A stretch of 64,000 bases of DNA from Pachypanchax playfairii (GCA_006937955.1 SSNP01000295.1:214087-278086), one strand, 5' to 3'. Positions 23,158 to 35,515 are shown, numbered from the stretch's first letter. Program-made: numbers and translations. Notes: generated by a model from the sequence alone, not told the origin.

Positions 23158-24021
23158 ATGTCCAACAACTCCTTCTCCTCCTTCATGAATGATTATCTGA
23201 TCTACTACTGCTCCCAATCTGAATCTATGATTTTCATCTCCATTGGTATGATTGTAGTTAAAACCCTCCTCATCCTCCCGCTCTGCATCTTCATCCTCTA
23301 CCTGGGTCACCAGCGATGGCGTCAGCAGCGCTCCTTTAAAACCACGAGCCACTCGGACGTCTTCACCTACAACCTGGCTGTCATCGAGCTCTTCTGGGCT
23401 CTTGGTGTTACCTGCTTCTTGTGTGGGAAATACACTGACATCTTAGCTTTGATAGTGGTGGGGATGTCTGCTTTTTCTATCACTTTGTTTGGGGAGAGTA
23501 TCTTCCACATCCTGACCTGTGTGGAGTGGTACCTGGCTATAGTTCACCCAGTAGTCTACCGGACATTAAGGAACTCTGGTGGAGTCCGGATCAGGAATAT
23601 CAGCATCGGTTGTGTTTGGCTGCTGTGTTTTGGACTGATAAGTCTGCATGTAGACGTATCGTGTACTTTTGTTTTCATCGCTGTGTTATGTGTTTTAGTC
23701 CTCTGCATCATCGTCACATCTTTCTGCAGCTTCTCTGTTCTCTGGGTTCTGATTGGTCCAAGACCAGGAGAGGGTGGTGGAGAAAAAGTGGACCAATCCA
23801 AGCTGAAAGCATTCCACACCATCACAGCCATCACAGGTGTGGTGTGGGTGTGGTTTCTGGGGCTCTTTGTGTCCACTGCCCTGAGTAGATCGTCTCTGCT
23901 GAGTGAAAATGTGGGTTGTTTGTTAATGGCGAGCAGTAACTGGCTCAGCCTGCCCACCAGTTTGGTGGTACCTGTGCTCTATCTGCACAGAGCAGGAAAA
24001 CTAGCATGTTGTTTTAACTAA
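23158..24021 (+). CDS. Orphan seven-transmembrane receptor 4 with EWY instead of ERY
   Basis: A 287-residue single-exon receptor of the same family. N terminus MSNNSFSSF (glycosylation site); TM1 ends in LGHQRWRQQR; TM2 has NLAVIELFWALG; TM3 ends in CVEWYLAIVHPVVY; the third loop reads PRPGEGGGEKVDQSKLKAF; TM7 has LPTSLVVPVLYL followed by HRAGKLACCFN. The conserved arginine of the D/ERY motif is tryptophan (codon TGG, one base from CGG). In class A receptors that arginine holds the inactive state and contacts G protein, so coupling may be altered or lost, although the frame is otherwise intact. Alternatively the base is a sequencing error or a polymorphism. Confidence 0.88.
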   Translation: MSNNSFSSFMNDYLIYYCSQSESMIFISIGMIVVKTLLILPLCIFILYLGHQRWRQQRSFKTTSHSDVFTYNLAVIELFWALGVTCFLCGKYTDILALIVVGMSAFSITLFGESIFHILTCVEWYLAIVHPVVYRTLRNSGGVRIRNISIGCVWLLCFGLISLHVDVSCTFVFIAVLCVLVLCIIVTSFCSFSVLWVLIGPRPGEGGGEKVDQSKLKAFHTITAITGVVWVWFLGLFVSTALSRSSLLSENVGCLLMASSNWLSLPTSLVVPVLYLHRAGKLACCFN

Positions 24022-25624
24022 GACTGGGTCAGGGTGTATCGGTGGGGGGGGGGGGGGGGGGGGGTATCTTCTCTCTGATACCAAAAGCTACAATATTACT
24101 TTGGAAGGATTTTAAGTTTAACTGGTTTTTCTATTCCCCCTACTGAATCTCCAGGGGTGGATATGCACCCAACAGCAGATCAGAATACCCAACCTTCCAT
24201 CTGCAGATTCTGTCATTCTTCTGGGGGACTATCTGGGGGTGTCGGGAGGAACAACCTACCTGATCTGTATCCAAACGGTGTTTTGTTACTGGATGTCTGT
24301 GCTAGGCATGGTATGTCCATAACAAACACCATCTATAAGGGGTCCTGGTACCAGACCACTGTAGACCATAGATCCATGATGTTCCAGTTGTATTATCAGA
24401 CCTTGTGTGTTGGACTCTCAGGTAAAGAGAGGGACAGACCTGTCAACTGACTACCACCTGGTGCTGAGCTGGATTTAGTGGATTCTGGACAGACCTGGTA
24501 AACCCAAATAAGCAGTGTGAATGAACTGGGAATGTTTGGTAGGGGCCCCATCGATAGGGGCCTCACACCTCTGGGAGAATTTTTATTGTATTTCAGGGGA
24601 GTCTGGGCACCCTTCTGGTTGCAGCTCGCAGGATTTGCTGCCAGAAAGTCATGTGTGTCTGTCACAGTTGGAACTAGGAGACTCTCTGGAGGACACCAGT
24701 GGTGATGGAAGCTGTCGAGCTGAAGAATGACGCCTCTGGAACTTGGCTGTCTCAGAGGACTCCTGAAGCAGCTGACAGATGTGTCCAGAAGGAAACAGCT
24801 TCTGTTGTTGTGGAAGTTAAAACCTGAGAAAGAGTCTGAATTTTCTTCAGTGCAGTTATTTAGTTTTTATCAACAGGACCATCCTGCTTTATCTGTTTTC
24901 TGTAAGTTTAAACATTTCAGTGCCAAAGTACTGAGCTGACAGTGATTATTATGATAAATCAGTTTATTTAGACATTAATCTTGCACACCTGTATTTATCT
25001 TCAGGTGATTTGAATTCCATCATCCATGAAAAATAAACAAAGACTCATTTGTTTAATAAAACTGTTAAAACAATGCAAATAAAATAAAAGTCTCAATCTT
25101 TTACAGATGAATTGTTTCTAATTAAAGTTATACTTCATCACATGAACCACTGGTCCATCTCAGATATAATACTTATTATATCTCATTTTACATAAACTCG
25201 TTCTATTTCTGGGGTATCTTGTGGACAGATGTGGTGATTTGTTTTAGGGTGGTCTAGTCTTCCCTCAGGACCACATCCACCCACCCAGCTGTAAATGAGT
25301 GGGCGTGTCCAACCTAAAGACAGCTGGTGTAACAACAGACTCCAGGTTTAGAGTGAACAGCAGTCAGAGAAACATGAGAATAAATCCAGCTCCAGGAGAA
25401 AAGAACCAAAACTTTGGATCAGGTGGGTTTTAACTTTAAACTCACTTTATCTTTTTAGATTTCATTGATTGGTCTGATTGGTTTCTATCTTCATTTATTT
25501 ATTTGTGATTTTAACTGGTTAAAAATCTTAATTTGCTTTTGTGAAATAATCCTAAATGTAAATATATCACAGCTTCTTTTCACTCAACATGCTTCTCTCC
25601 ATATTTCATCTGTTTGCAGTAAAC
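24022..25624. other. Intergenic with RTE fragment; leader of receptor 5
   Basis: Starts with a 20-plus G run (about 24045-24063), then an RTE retroposon fragment (24155-24740). Toward the end a candidate leader exon of receptor 5 ends in TTGGATCAG|GTGGGTTT (exon end 25422), with the acceptor GTTTGCAG| at 25619, a 197-bp intron. Confidence 0.5.
24155..24740 (+). mobile_element. RTE-type LINE endonuclease fragment
   Basis: The plus strand encodes, with frame breaks, NLPDLYPNGVLLLDVCARHG, MSITNTIYK, SWYQTTVDHRSMM and later VNDYHLVLSWI. This order (NGxxLLDFCAxHGLxITNT, TWY, RSMIDF, DHHLV) is the apurinic endonuclease domain of fish RTE-family elements. It is truncated and shifted, so inactive. 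Confidence 0.75.
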
Positions 25625-26482
25625 ATGACTATAAACTCTTCAGACACCTTCAGTCCTCTTCAGGACCTCCACTGTCAGGGCATCATTCTTTCTACACGTG
25701 CTGTTAAGACCATCCTCCTCCTTCCTCTCAGCACCTTCGTTCTCTACCTGGGTGTCCAACGATGGTGGCGGCAGCGCTCCCTCCAGAGCCACGCCCACCT
25801 CTTCACCTACCACATGGCTGTCCTGGAGCTCATCTGGGTCTTTGGGTTCCTCTCTAGTTTGTGCAATGTGTCTCCTTTTTCAGAAATAGCATTTTATACT
25901 ATTTCTTTTGGTTACTATGGAGAGATATTATTTCACGTTCTGACCTGTGTGGAACGATACCTGGCTGTAGTTCATCCCATCACCTACCTGGGACTTAAAA
26001 ACACCTGTGGGCTGAGAATCAGACAGATAACCATCGGGTGTGTTTGGCTGCTGAGTTCTGGGCTGGCGTTTAAAAACATTCGTACGTTTAACTATGAATC
26101 CATCCAACTGTTGGGGCTTTTGGTGATCTCCATCACAGCCACATCTTTCTGCAGCATCTCTGTTCTCTGTGTTCTGATTGGTCCAGGACCTGGGGGGCGG
26201 GAAAAGGAGCGGGTTGACCAATCAAAGCAGAGAGCTTTCAACACCATCTCAGTTGTTTGGAGTGTCCTGTGCTTGTGGTTTGTTGTGCTCCTCTCTGAGA
26301 TCCTTCTGAAGAAATCTGTCCTGTACAACCAAACTGTCCAATGTCTGATGAAGACGAGTTTAAACTGTCTCAATATTCTCAGCAGTCTCACGTCCCCTCT
26401 GCTGTATCTTCACACGACAGGAAAACTTACCTGCTACAACAAACAATCCTGTTTCTCCATCAGCAGCTGTTTTATCCTCTGA
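25625..26482 (+). CDS. Orphan class A-like seven-transmembrane receptor 5
   Basis: A 285-residue single-exon receptor. N terminus MTINSSDTFS with an NSS site; TM1 ends in LGVQRWWRQR; TM2 has HMAVLELIWVFG; TM3 ends in CVERYLAVVHPITY; third loop GPGGREKERVDQSKQRAF; TM7 has LSSLTSPLLYL then HTTGKLTCYN and a Ser/Cys-rich tail. It diverges more from its neighbours than receptors 1-4 do from one another; the loop after TM1 lost several residues (QSHAHLFTYH). The start at 25625 follows the acceptor at 25619 by five bases; the upstream ATG at 25589 would be intronic. Confidence 0.88.
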   Translation: MTINSSDTFSPLQDLHCQGIILSTRAVKTILLLPLSTFVLYLGVQRWWRQRSLQSHAHLFTYHMAVLELIWVFGFLSSLCNVSPFSEIAFYTISFGYYGEILFHVLTCVERYLAVVHPITYLGLKNTCGLRIRQITIGCVWLLSSGLAFKNIRTFNYESIQLLGLLVISITATSFCSISVLCVLIGPGPGGREKERVDQSKQRAFNTISVVWSVLCLWFVVLLSEILLKKSVLYNQTVQCLMKTSLNCLNILSSLTSPLLYLHTTGKLTCYNKQSCFSISSCFIL

Positions 26483-26615
26483 TCTAATCGAGTATATTTA
26501 CCTTCATGCTCCTCATGCCTCACCTGTCTCCGTCCCATGACAAACTGTCTTCTGTCCTCTATTTCAATCAATAAGCTTCTAAATGTTTATGTAGAAATAC
26601 CAAGTCATGTAGAGG

Positions 26616-29256
26616 CAAGTTCTAATCTGTTCTAGTCAAGTTCTAGTCAGGTTCTAGTCTGTCCTAGTCAGGTTCTAGTCAGGTTCTAGTCAAGTTCTAG
26701 TCAGATTCTAGTCTGTTCTAGTCAGGTTCTAGTCTGTTCTAGTCTGTCCTAGTCAGGTTCTAGTCTGTTCTAGTCAGGTTCTAGTATGTTCTAGTCAGGT
26801 TCTAGTCAAGTTCTAGTCAAGTTCTAGTCTGTTCTAGTCAGGTTCTAGTCACGTTCTAGTCTGTTCTAGTCAGGTTCTAGTCTGTCCTAGTCAGGTTCTA
26901 GTCAGTTCTAGTCTGTTCTAGTCTGTTCTAGTCTGTTCTAGTCAGGTTCTAGTCTGTTCTAGTCTGTTCTAGTCAGGTTCTAGTCTGTTCTAGTCTGTTC
27001 TAGTCAGGTTCTAGTCTGTCCTAGTCAGGTTCTAGTCAAGTTCTAGTCGGTTCTAGTCAGGTTCTAGTCTGTTCTAGTCAGGTTCTAGTCTGTTCTAGTC
27101 AAGTTCTAGTCTGTTCTAGTCAGGTTCTAGTCTGTTCAAGTCAGGTTCTAGTCTGTTCTAGTCAGGTTCTAGTCTGTTCTAGTCAGGTTTTAGTCTGTTC
27201 TAGTCAAGTTCTAGTCTGTTCTAGTCAGGTTCTAGTCAGGTTCTAGTCTGTTCTAGTCTGTTCTAGTCAGGTTCTAGTCTGTTCTAGTCAGGTTCTAGTC
27301 AAGTTCTAGCCTGTTCTAGTCAGGTTCTAGTCTGTTCTAGTCAGGTTCTAGTCTGTTCTAGTCTGTTCTAGTCTGTTCTAGTCAGGTTCTAGTCAGGTTC
27401 TAGTCTGTTCTAGTCAGGTTCTAGTCTGTTCTAGTCTGTTCTAGTCAGGTTCTAGTCTGTTCTAGTCTGTTCTAGTCAGGTTCTAGTCTGTTCTAGTCAG
27501 GTTCTAGTCTGTTCTAGTCAGGTTCTAGTCTGTTCTAGTCAAGTTCTAGTCTGTTCTAGTCAGGTTCTAGTCACGTTCTAGTCTGTTCTAGTCAGGTTCT
27601 AGTCTGTCCTAGTCAGGTTCTAGTCAGTTCTAGTCTGTTCTAGTCTGTTCTAGTCTGTTCTAGTCAGGTTCTAGTCTGTCCTAGTCAGGTTCTAGTCAAG
27701 TTCTAGTCAAGTTCTAGTCTGTTCTAGTCTGTTCTAGTCAGGTTCTAGTATGTTCTAGTCAGGTTCTAGTCAGGTTCTAGTCTGTTCTAGTCTGTTCTAG
27801 TCAGGTTCTAGTCTGTTCTAGTCAAGTTCTAGTCTGTTCTAGTCAGGTTCTAGTCTGTTCTAGTCAGGTTCTAGTCTGTTCTAGTCAGGTTCTAGTCAGG
27901 TTCTAGTCAGGTTCTAGTCAGGTTCTAGTCTGTTCTAGTCTGTTCTAGTCAGGTTCTAGTCAGGTTCTAGTCTGTTCTAGTCTGTTCTAGTCAGGTTCTA
28001 GTCTGTTCTAGTCAGGTTCTAGTCAAGTTCTAGTCTGTTCTAGTCAGGTTCTAGTCTGTTCTAGTCAGGTTCTAGTCTGTTCTAGTCAGGTTCTAGTCTG
28101 TTCTAGTCAGGTTCTAGTCTGTTCTAGTCAGGTTCTAGTCTGTTCTAGTCTGTTCTAGTCAGGTTCTAGTCTGTCCTAGTCAGGTTCTAGTCAGTTCTAG
28201 TCAGGTTCTAGTCAGGTTCTAGTCTGTTCTAGTCTGTTCTAGTCTGTTCTAGTCAGGTTCTAGTCTGTCCTAGTCAGGTTCTAGTCAAGTTCTAGTCAAG
28301 TTCTAGTCTGTTCTAGTCTGTTCTAGTCAGGTTCTAGTATGTTCTAGTCAGGTTCTAGTCAGGTTCTAGTCTGTTCTAGTCTGTTCTAGTCAGGTTCTAG
28401 TCTGTCCTAGTCAGGTTCTAGTCAAGTTCTAGTCTGTTCTAGTCAGGTTCTAGTCTGTTCTAGTCAAGTTCTAGTCTGTTCTAGTCAGGTTCTAGTCTGT
28501 TCTAGTCAGGTTCTAGTCTGTTCTAGTCAAGTTCTAGTCTGTTCTAGTCAGGTTCTAGTCTGTTCTAGTCAAGTTCTAGTCAGGTTCTAGTCTGTCCTAG
28601 TCAGGTTCTAGTCTGTTCTAGCCAGGTTCTAGTCTGTGCTAGTCAGGTTCTAATCTGTTCTAGTCTGTTCTAGTCAAGTTCTAGTCTTTTCAAGTCAGGT
28701 TCTAGTCTGTTCTAGTCAGGTTCTAGTCAAGTTCTAGCCTGTTCTAGTCAGGTTCTAGTCTGTTCAAGTCAGGTTCTAGTCTGTTCTAGTCAAGTTCTAG
28801 TCTGTTCTAGTCAGGTTCTAGTCAGGTTCTAGTCAAGTTCTAGTCTGTTCTAGTCAGGTTCTAGTCTGTTCTAGTCAAGTTCTAGTCTGTTCTAGTCAAG
28901 TTCTAGTCTGTTCTAGTCAGGTTCTAGTCAGGTTCTAGTCAGGTTCTAGTCAGGCTCTAGTCTGTTCTAGTCTGTTCTAGTCAAGTTCTAGTCTGTTCTA
29001 GTCAGGTTCTAGTCTGTTCTAGTCTGTTCTAGTCAGGATCTAGTCTGTTCTAGTCAAGTTCTAGTCTGTTCTAGTCAGGTTCTAGTCTGTTCTAGTCAGG
29101 TTCTAGTCAAGTTCTAGTCAGTTCTAGTCAGGTTCTAGTCTGTTCTAGTCTGTTCTAGTCAGGATCTAGTCAGGTTCTAGTCTGTTCTAGTCTGTTCTAG
29201 TCAGGATCTAGTCAGGTTCTAGTCTGTTCTAGTCTGTTCTAGTCTGTGCTAATCTA
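26616..29256. repeat. 2.6-kb minisatellite of 10/11-bp TCTAGT units
   Basis: About 250 copies of TCTAGTCTGT (10 bp) and TCTAGTCAGGT or TCTAGTCAAGT (11 bp) in irregular order, with rare variants (TCTAGTATGT, TCTAGCCTGT, GATCTAG). Every unit contains a TAG, so frames are closed on both strands (CTAG is palindromic). It starts about 130 bp after the stop codon of receptor 5. Confidence 0.97.
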
Positions 29257-30704
29257 GTTCACTTCAGCCAAGTTTATTTTTGTTTGATCATGAAACATGT
29301 CTGATTTTATTCTTGTCCGTCCACCTGCTGCTGCCTGCAGGACAAATTATATATTATTATTATATAAAATATATTGTGATAAATATCCTTTTTTGTTTAC
29401 TAACATGGATATAAATCATCAGAACTACCAAGCAGACACATGTTCACTATAAATCTGATGTAATTAATAGATTTTACACTCATTAAACATTCAACATATT
29501 AAACAAATACCTTGGTTAATGAATCATGTGTTTCAGTAGTGATGGACCTGCTCAGGTGAGGTCAGACTACTGGCTCATCATTATTAGAACTTTATATTTG
29601 TGTTTCTCAGCTGCTTTTCAGTCTGTTACTGACTCCAAACATGAACATCAGATGTTGGAAGAACAAATGTTACATGATTCAAAGGGTTGAATATATCTGT
29701 TATTAATTTAATTACTCAGAACACTCTGTATAAAGTTCTAGCGACAAAGAATATAATAGAGAATTAGAAAATTAGAATTTCCCTTCATTCATGATAGAAG
29801 GATTTGATTTGAGAAGAAGTTCTTTGTGGATGTACTATAGGGACTCTGTGCCCCAGTAGACCTCCTTGTCTAGTAACGCTCCTGCTCTTCTGCTCTGATT
29901 GTGTTAGCTGATTGAAACTGAAAACAATCGATTTGCAGGATTTGGTTTGAAATCTGCTGCTGAGTTCTGCAGAACGAGTGAGCTGCAGTTTGTGAGCAGA
30001 ACATTCATTTAAAAGGAAAATTAGCTGTCAGCAGTTTACAGTGACAGAGTGGAATGAAATCTTTATTTATTTTCATGCAAAGTGCTGAATGTAGCTGAAC
30101 GTCACTACAAACAGGGACAGAGGTGTTACTGCACATCTGGAGGAAGCAGCAGTGTTTGGAGGATCAGGATTTACAACCAGCTGACCAGGTGAGTGTTCTG
30201 CTGGTTTCTAATCTTCCCTCAGGTGAATCCTGCATCAGATGTTTTATGTTTCTGTGGGTTTAGAGTTTCTTCTTGTGTTTTAAGGGTTTTTTAGACTGGA
30301 CAGAACATCCTGACACACTGGATCAGAGGAACTCCTGGTGAAGTTCAGGATTTTAGAAGTAAAAGGTTGTTTTTTATGGAGCATCTTGCAGAAGTAAAAC
30401 AAGCATCCAGATAAAAACGTGTGTAAGATTCATGACTGCAGGTCGTCTCGTCCATCTCCACAAACAAGGACTGAGAGGAATCAGGGGTTTTCTGAAACTT
30501 CTGACCTTTTTTTATTAAAACAGGTTTAAATCCATTAAAACGGTGTGATGTAGCTGCAGAGGAGTGAAACATCAAACCAGATCGTTCTCAACATGTTGGT
30601 AGAACTTTCATCTCATGCATGTTCATGTATTTCATTCATTCATGATAACATCATATTGATGCATTGAACATCTTACTTCCTGTTTGTTTTCAGCTTGTGC
30701 AGAC
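29257..30704. other. Intergenic and leader region of receptor 6
   Basis: AT-rich sequence without recognisable exons. A candidate leader exon ends in CAGCTGACCAG|GTGAGTGT (exon end 30188) and the acceptor TGTTTTCAG| lies at 30693, 11 bases before the ATG, giving a 505-bp intron. Confidence 0.5.
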
Positions 30705-31574
30705 ATGTTGGTTAACTTCTCGTCCATCCCAGATGATTTTACAGCTGTTTATTGTATGAACTCAGAAGTTACCATGTTCGTGATCACTAGTATTAATGCA
30801 GTGAAGATCACCCTCTTCCTCCCCGTCTCCATCTTCGTCCTCTACCTGGGTCATGGAAGATGGCGGCAGCATCGTTCCTTCAAGACGGCGAGCCACTCTG
30901 ACATCTTCACCTACCACCTGGTTGCCATGGAGCTCCTCTGGTTGTTTGGGTGCTGTTTCTTTCTTGGTGGTACGTACACAGGTCACTCCACGGTGACAAC
31001 AGGAGCGACATATTTGTGTTACATCACGTATTATGGAGAGATGTTCTTTCACGTGCTGTCCTGCATGGAGCGGTACCTGGCTGTGGTTCACCCCATCACC
31101 TACCACGGTCTGAAGAACACCCGTGGAGACCGGATCAGAAACATGAGCCTCGGGTGTGTTTGGCTGCTGTGTGTCGGGATGGTGATCTTACACCGACCTG
31201 CACAGTTACAGTCTGAAATCATCTTAGGACTGTGTTTCTTTGCTTTCTCCATATTGCTCATCTCATTCTGCAGCGTGTCGGTTCTCTGTGTTCTGATTCG
31301 TCCAGGACTAAGAAAAGAGGGTGGGAGGAAGGATGTGGTTGACCAATCAAAGCAGAGAGCGTTCTGCACCATGTCAGTCATCTCCAGCGTGGTGTGGGTG
31401 TGGTTTGTTGGGCTCCTTGTTTGCACTGCATTGGGTCAGTCGGCCTTCATGAGCAGGAGTGTTGTATGTTTGGTGATAGCAGGTGTGGGCTGGTTCAACC
31501 TCCCGTCTTCTTTAGTGTTACCGCTCCTGTATCTGCACAGAGCCAGAAAACTGGTGTGCTGCAGAGTCCAGTAG
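30705..31574 (+). CDS. Orphan class A-like seven-transmembrane receptor 6
   Basis: A 289-residue single-exon receptor. N terminus MLVNFSSIPD (NFS site); TM1 ends in LGHGRWRQHR; TM2 has HLVAMELLWLFG; TM3 ends in CMERYLAVVHPITY; third loop RKEGGRKDVVDQSKQRAF; TM7 has LPSSLVLPLLYL then HRARKLVCCRVQ. The start at 30705 follows the acceptor at 30693; the in-frame ATG at 30684 would be intronic. All hallmark residues are present, so it appears functional. A minisatellite begins about 60 bp after its stop codon, so any longer 3' untranslated region would be made of repeat sequence. Confidence 0.9.
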   Translation: MLVNFSSIPDDFTAVYCMNSEVTMFVITSINAVKITLFLPVSIFVLYLGHGRWRQHRSFKTASHSDIFTYHLVAMELLWLFGCCFFLGGTYTGHSTVTTGATYLCYITYYGEMFFHVLSCMERYLAVVHPITYHGLKNTRGDRIRNMSLGCVWLLCVGMVILHRPAQLQSEIILGLCFFAFSILLISFCSVSVLCVLIRPGLRKEGGRKDVVDQSKQRAFCTMSVISSVVWVWFVGLLVCTALGQSAFMSRSVVCLVIAGVGWFNLPSSLVLPLLYLHRARKLVCCRVQ

Positions 31575-31635
31575 ACGTTGCTGCGCTGCACCAGGTTCAC
31601 TCAATGATTCTGGATTTAAAAAGGAATCTCTTCTG

Positions 31636-34600
31636 CCTTCATACCAGATGTTACCTACATACCAGATGTTACATACCAGATGTTACCTACATACCAGATG
31701 TTACATACCAGATGTTTCCTACATACCAAATGTGTCCTTCATACCAGATGTTTCCTACATACCAGATGTGTCCTTCATACCAGATGTTTCCTACATACCA
31801 GATGTTACCTACATACCAGATGTTTCCTACATACCAGATGTTGCCTTCATACCAGATGTTTTCTACATACCAGATGTTTCCTACATACCAGATGTTACCT
31901 ACATACCAGATGTTACCTACATACCAGATGTTTCCTTCATACCAGATGTTACCTATATACCAGATGTTACCTACATACCAGATGTTTCCTTCATATCAGA
32001 TGTTACCTATATACCAGATGTTACCTTCATACCAAACGTTTCCTTCATACCAGATGTTTCCTTCATACCAGATGTTTCCTTCATACCAGATGTTACCTAC
32101 ATACCAGATGTTTCCTACATACCAGATGTTGCCTTCATACCAGATGTTTTCTACATACCAGATGTTTCCTACATACCAGATGTTACCTACATACCAGATG
32201 TTTCCTTCATACCAGATGTTACCTATATACCAGATGTTACCTACATACCAGATGTTTCCTTCATATCAGATGTTACCTATATACCAGATGTTACCTTCAT
32301 ACCAAACGTTTCCTTCATACCAGATGTTACCTACATACCAGATGTTTCCTACATACCAGATGTTACCTTCGTACCAGATGTTTCCTACATACCAGATGTT
32401 ACCTACATACCAGATGTTTCCTTCATACCAGATGTTTTCTTCATACCAGATGTTATCTACATACCAGATGTTACCTACATACCAGATGTTACCTTCATAC
32501 CAGATGTTTCCTACATACCAGATGTTACCTACATACCAGATGTTTCCTACATACCAGATGTTACCTTCATACCAGATGTTTCCTTCATACCAGATGTTAC
32601 CTACATACCAGATGTTTCCTTCATACCAGATGTTACCTACATACCAGATGTTACCTTCATACCAGATGTTACCTACATACCAGATGTTACCTTCATACCA
32701 GATGTTTCCTTCATACCAGATGTTTCCTTCATACCAGATGTTACCTACATACCAGATGTTTCCTTCACACCAGATGTTAACTACATACCAGATGTTTTCT
32801 ACATACCAGATGTTGCCTTCATACCAGATGTTACCTACATACCAGATGTTGCCTTCATACCAGATGTTACCTACATGCCAGATATTGTCTTGATATTAGA
32901 TGTTACATTAATTCCAGATGTTGTCTACATACCAGATGTTACCTACATACCAGATGTTGTCTTGATATTAGATGTTACATTAATTCCAGATGTTTTCTAC
33001 ATACCAGATGTTACCTACATACCAGATGTTGTCTTGATATTAGATGTTACATTAATTCCAGATGTTTTCTACATACCAGATATTACCTACATACCAGATG
33101 TTTCCTTCACACCAGATGTTAACTACATACCAGATGTTTTCTACATACCAGATGTTTCCTTCATACCAGATGTTACCTTCATACCAGATGTTTCCTTCAT
33201 ACCAGATGTTTCCTTCATACCAGATGTTACCTACATACCTGATGTTGTCTTGATATTAGATGTTACATTAATTCCAGATGTTTTCTACATACCAGATATT
33301 ACCTACATACCAGATGTTGTCTTGATATTAGATGTTACATGAATTCCAGATGTTTTCTACATACCAGATGTTACCTACATACCAGCTGTTTTCTTCATAC
33401 CAGATGTTACCTACATACCAGATGTTTTCTACATACCAGATGTTACCTACATACCTGATGTTGTCTTGATATTAGATGTTACATTAATTCCAGATGTTTT
33501 CTACATACCAGATGTTACCTACATACCAGATGTTTCCTTCATACCAGATGTTACCTACATACCAGATGTTGTCTTGATATTAGATGTTACATGAATTCCA
33601 GATGTTTTCTACATACCAGATGTTACCTACATACCTGATGTTGTCTTGATATTAGATGTTACATTAATTCCAGATGTTTTCTACATACCAGATATTACCT
33701 ACATACCAGATGTTGTCTTGATATTAGATGTTACATGAATTCCAGATTTTTTCTACATACCAGATGTTACCTACATGCCAGATGTTGTCTTGAAATTAGA
33801 TGTTACATTAATTCCAGATGTTTTCTACATACCAGATGTTACCTACATACCAGATGTTGTCTTGATATTAGATGTTACATTAATTCCAGATGTTTTCTAC
33901 ATACCAGATGTTACCTACATACCTGATGTTGTCTTGATATTAGATGTTACATTAATTCCAGATGTTTTCTACATACCAGATGTTACCTACATACCTGATG
34001 TTGTCTTGATATTAGATGTTACATTAATTCCAGATGTTTTCTACATACCAGATGTTACCTACATACCAGATGTTTCCTTCATACCAGATGTTACCTACAT
34101 ACCAGATGTTTCCTTCATACCAGATGTTACCTACATACCAGATGTTTCCTACATACCAGATGTTACCTTCATACCAGATGTTACCTTCATACCAGATGTT
34201 TCCTTCATACCAGATGTTTCCTTCATACCAGATGTTACCTACATACCAGATGTTTCCTACATACCAGATGTTGCCTTCATACCAGATGTTTTCTACATAC
34301 CAGATGTTACCTACATACCTGATGTTGTCTTGATATTAGATGTTACATTAATTCCAGATGTTTTCTACATACCAGATATTACCTACATACCAGATGTTGT
34401 CTTGATATTAGATGTTACATGAATTCCAGATGTTTTCTACATACCAGATGTTACCTACATACCTGATGTTGTCTTGATATTAGATGTTACATTAATTCCA
34501 GATGTTTTCTACATACCAGATATTACCTACATACCAGATGTTGTCTTGATATTAGATGTTACATGAATTCCAGATGTTTTCTACATACCAGATGTTACCT

Positions 34601-34956
34601 ACATACCAGATGTTTCCTTCATACCAGATGTTACCTACATACCAGATGTTTCCTTCATACCAGATGTTACCTACATGCCAGATGTTGTCTTGATATTAGA
34701 TGTTACATTAATTCCAGATGTTTTCTACATACCAGATGTTACCTACATACCTGATGTTGTCTTGATATTAGATGTTACATTAATTCCAGATGTTTTCTAC
34801 ATACCAGATATTACCTACATACCAGATGTTGTCTTGATATTAGATGTTACATGAATTCCAGATGTTTTCTACATACCAGATGTTACCTACATACCTGATG
34901 TTGTCTTGATATTAGATGTTACATTAATTCCAGATGTTTTCTACATACCAGATGTT
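31636..34956. repeat. 3.3-kb minisatellite of 18-bp units with 72-bp higher-order form
   Basis: About 184 copies of the 18-bp unit ACCAGATGTTACCTACAT and its variants (TTTCC, TTGCC, TTCAT). Because 18 is a multiple of 3, the plus strand reads as repeats of YIPDVT, YQMLPT or HTRCYL in its three frames. From about 32,880 rightward a 72-bp higher-order unit appears: GTTGTCTTGATATTAGATG, then TTACATTAATTCCAG, then two ordinary units. Some copies have GAATTCC preceded by TGA, closing one frame. Confidence 0.96.
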
Positions 34957-35515
34957 GAACCAGGTAACATCAGCTGGTCTGAGTAAAACAGTAAAACTTG
35001 TTTCAGTGCAGGTTGGGGGCTTCTTGATAACAGAAACAGATCAGAGATTTAACAGATATTCCAAATAATATGAATGTTTGTATCCTGTATTCATGCCACC
35101 CCCCCGCCCCCCACCCCACCCGTCCTCTGTCCGTCCCTCATACATCTCTTACTGTTAACCAGGTTCTTCAAACTGCTTCTATGTTTATTTTAGTTCAGAT
35201 TTTAGTTTAAGTTGAAAAAATATTTAATGTGAAAGTTTTCTGTATGTTTGAAGGACCATATAACTGTTCATGTGTAACCCCGCCTCTAATAGATAGACCC
35301 CGCCCCCTTTGTGACTCTGAGCAGGAACAAGCAGGTAAACAAGATGGATGGAATTTCTCTGTGAATTTGTTGCATTTTTCTAATATTTTTGTGGTTATGT
35401 GTTTTTAAAATGATTAATAAAGTAATGAAACCAGGACGTCTTCGATACTTTGTCCATAAGTCCTCGCTGTCAGGGTTGAAGTGTGGTAAGTATGATCTCA
35501 CACACACACACACAC

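Noticed and set aside
31394..34754. Plus-strand repeat proteins (YQMLPT, IPDVTY and HTRCYL types)
   Set aside because: Products of the 18-bp array, open because the unit is a multiple of three; one begins inside the receptor 6 gene in another frame.
17094..34956. CRISPR-like arrays
   Set aside because: The repeats are contiguous units without unique spacers, in a vertebrate genome.
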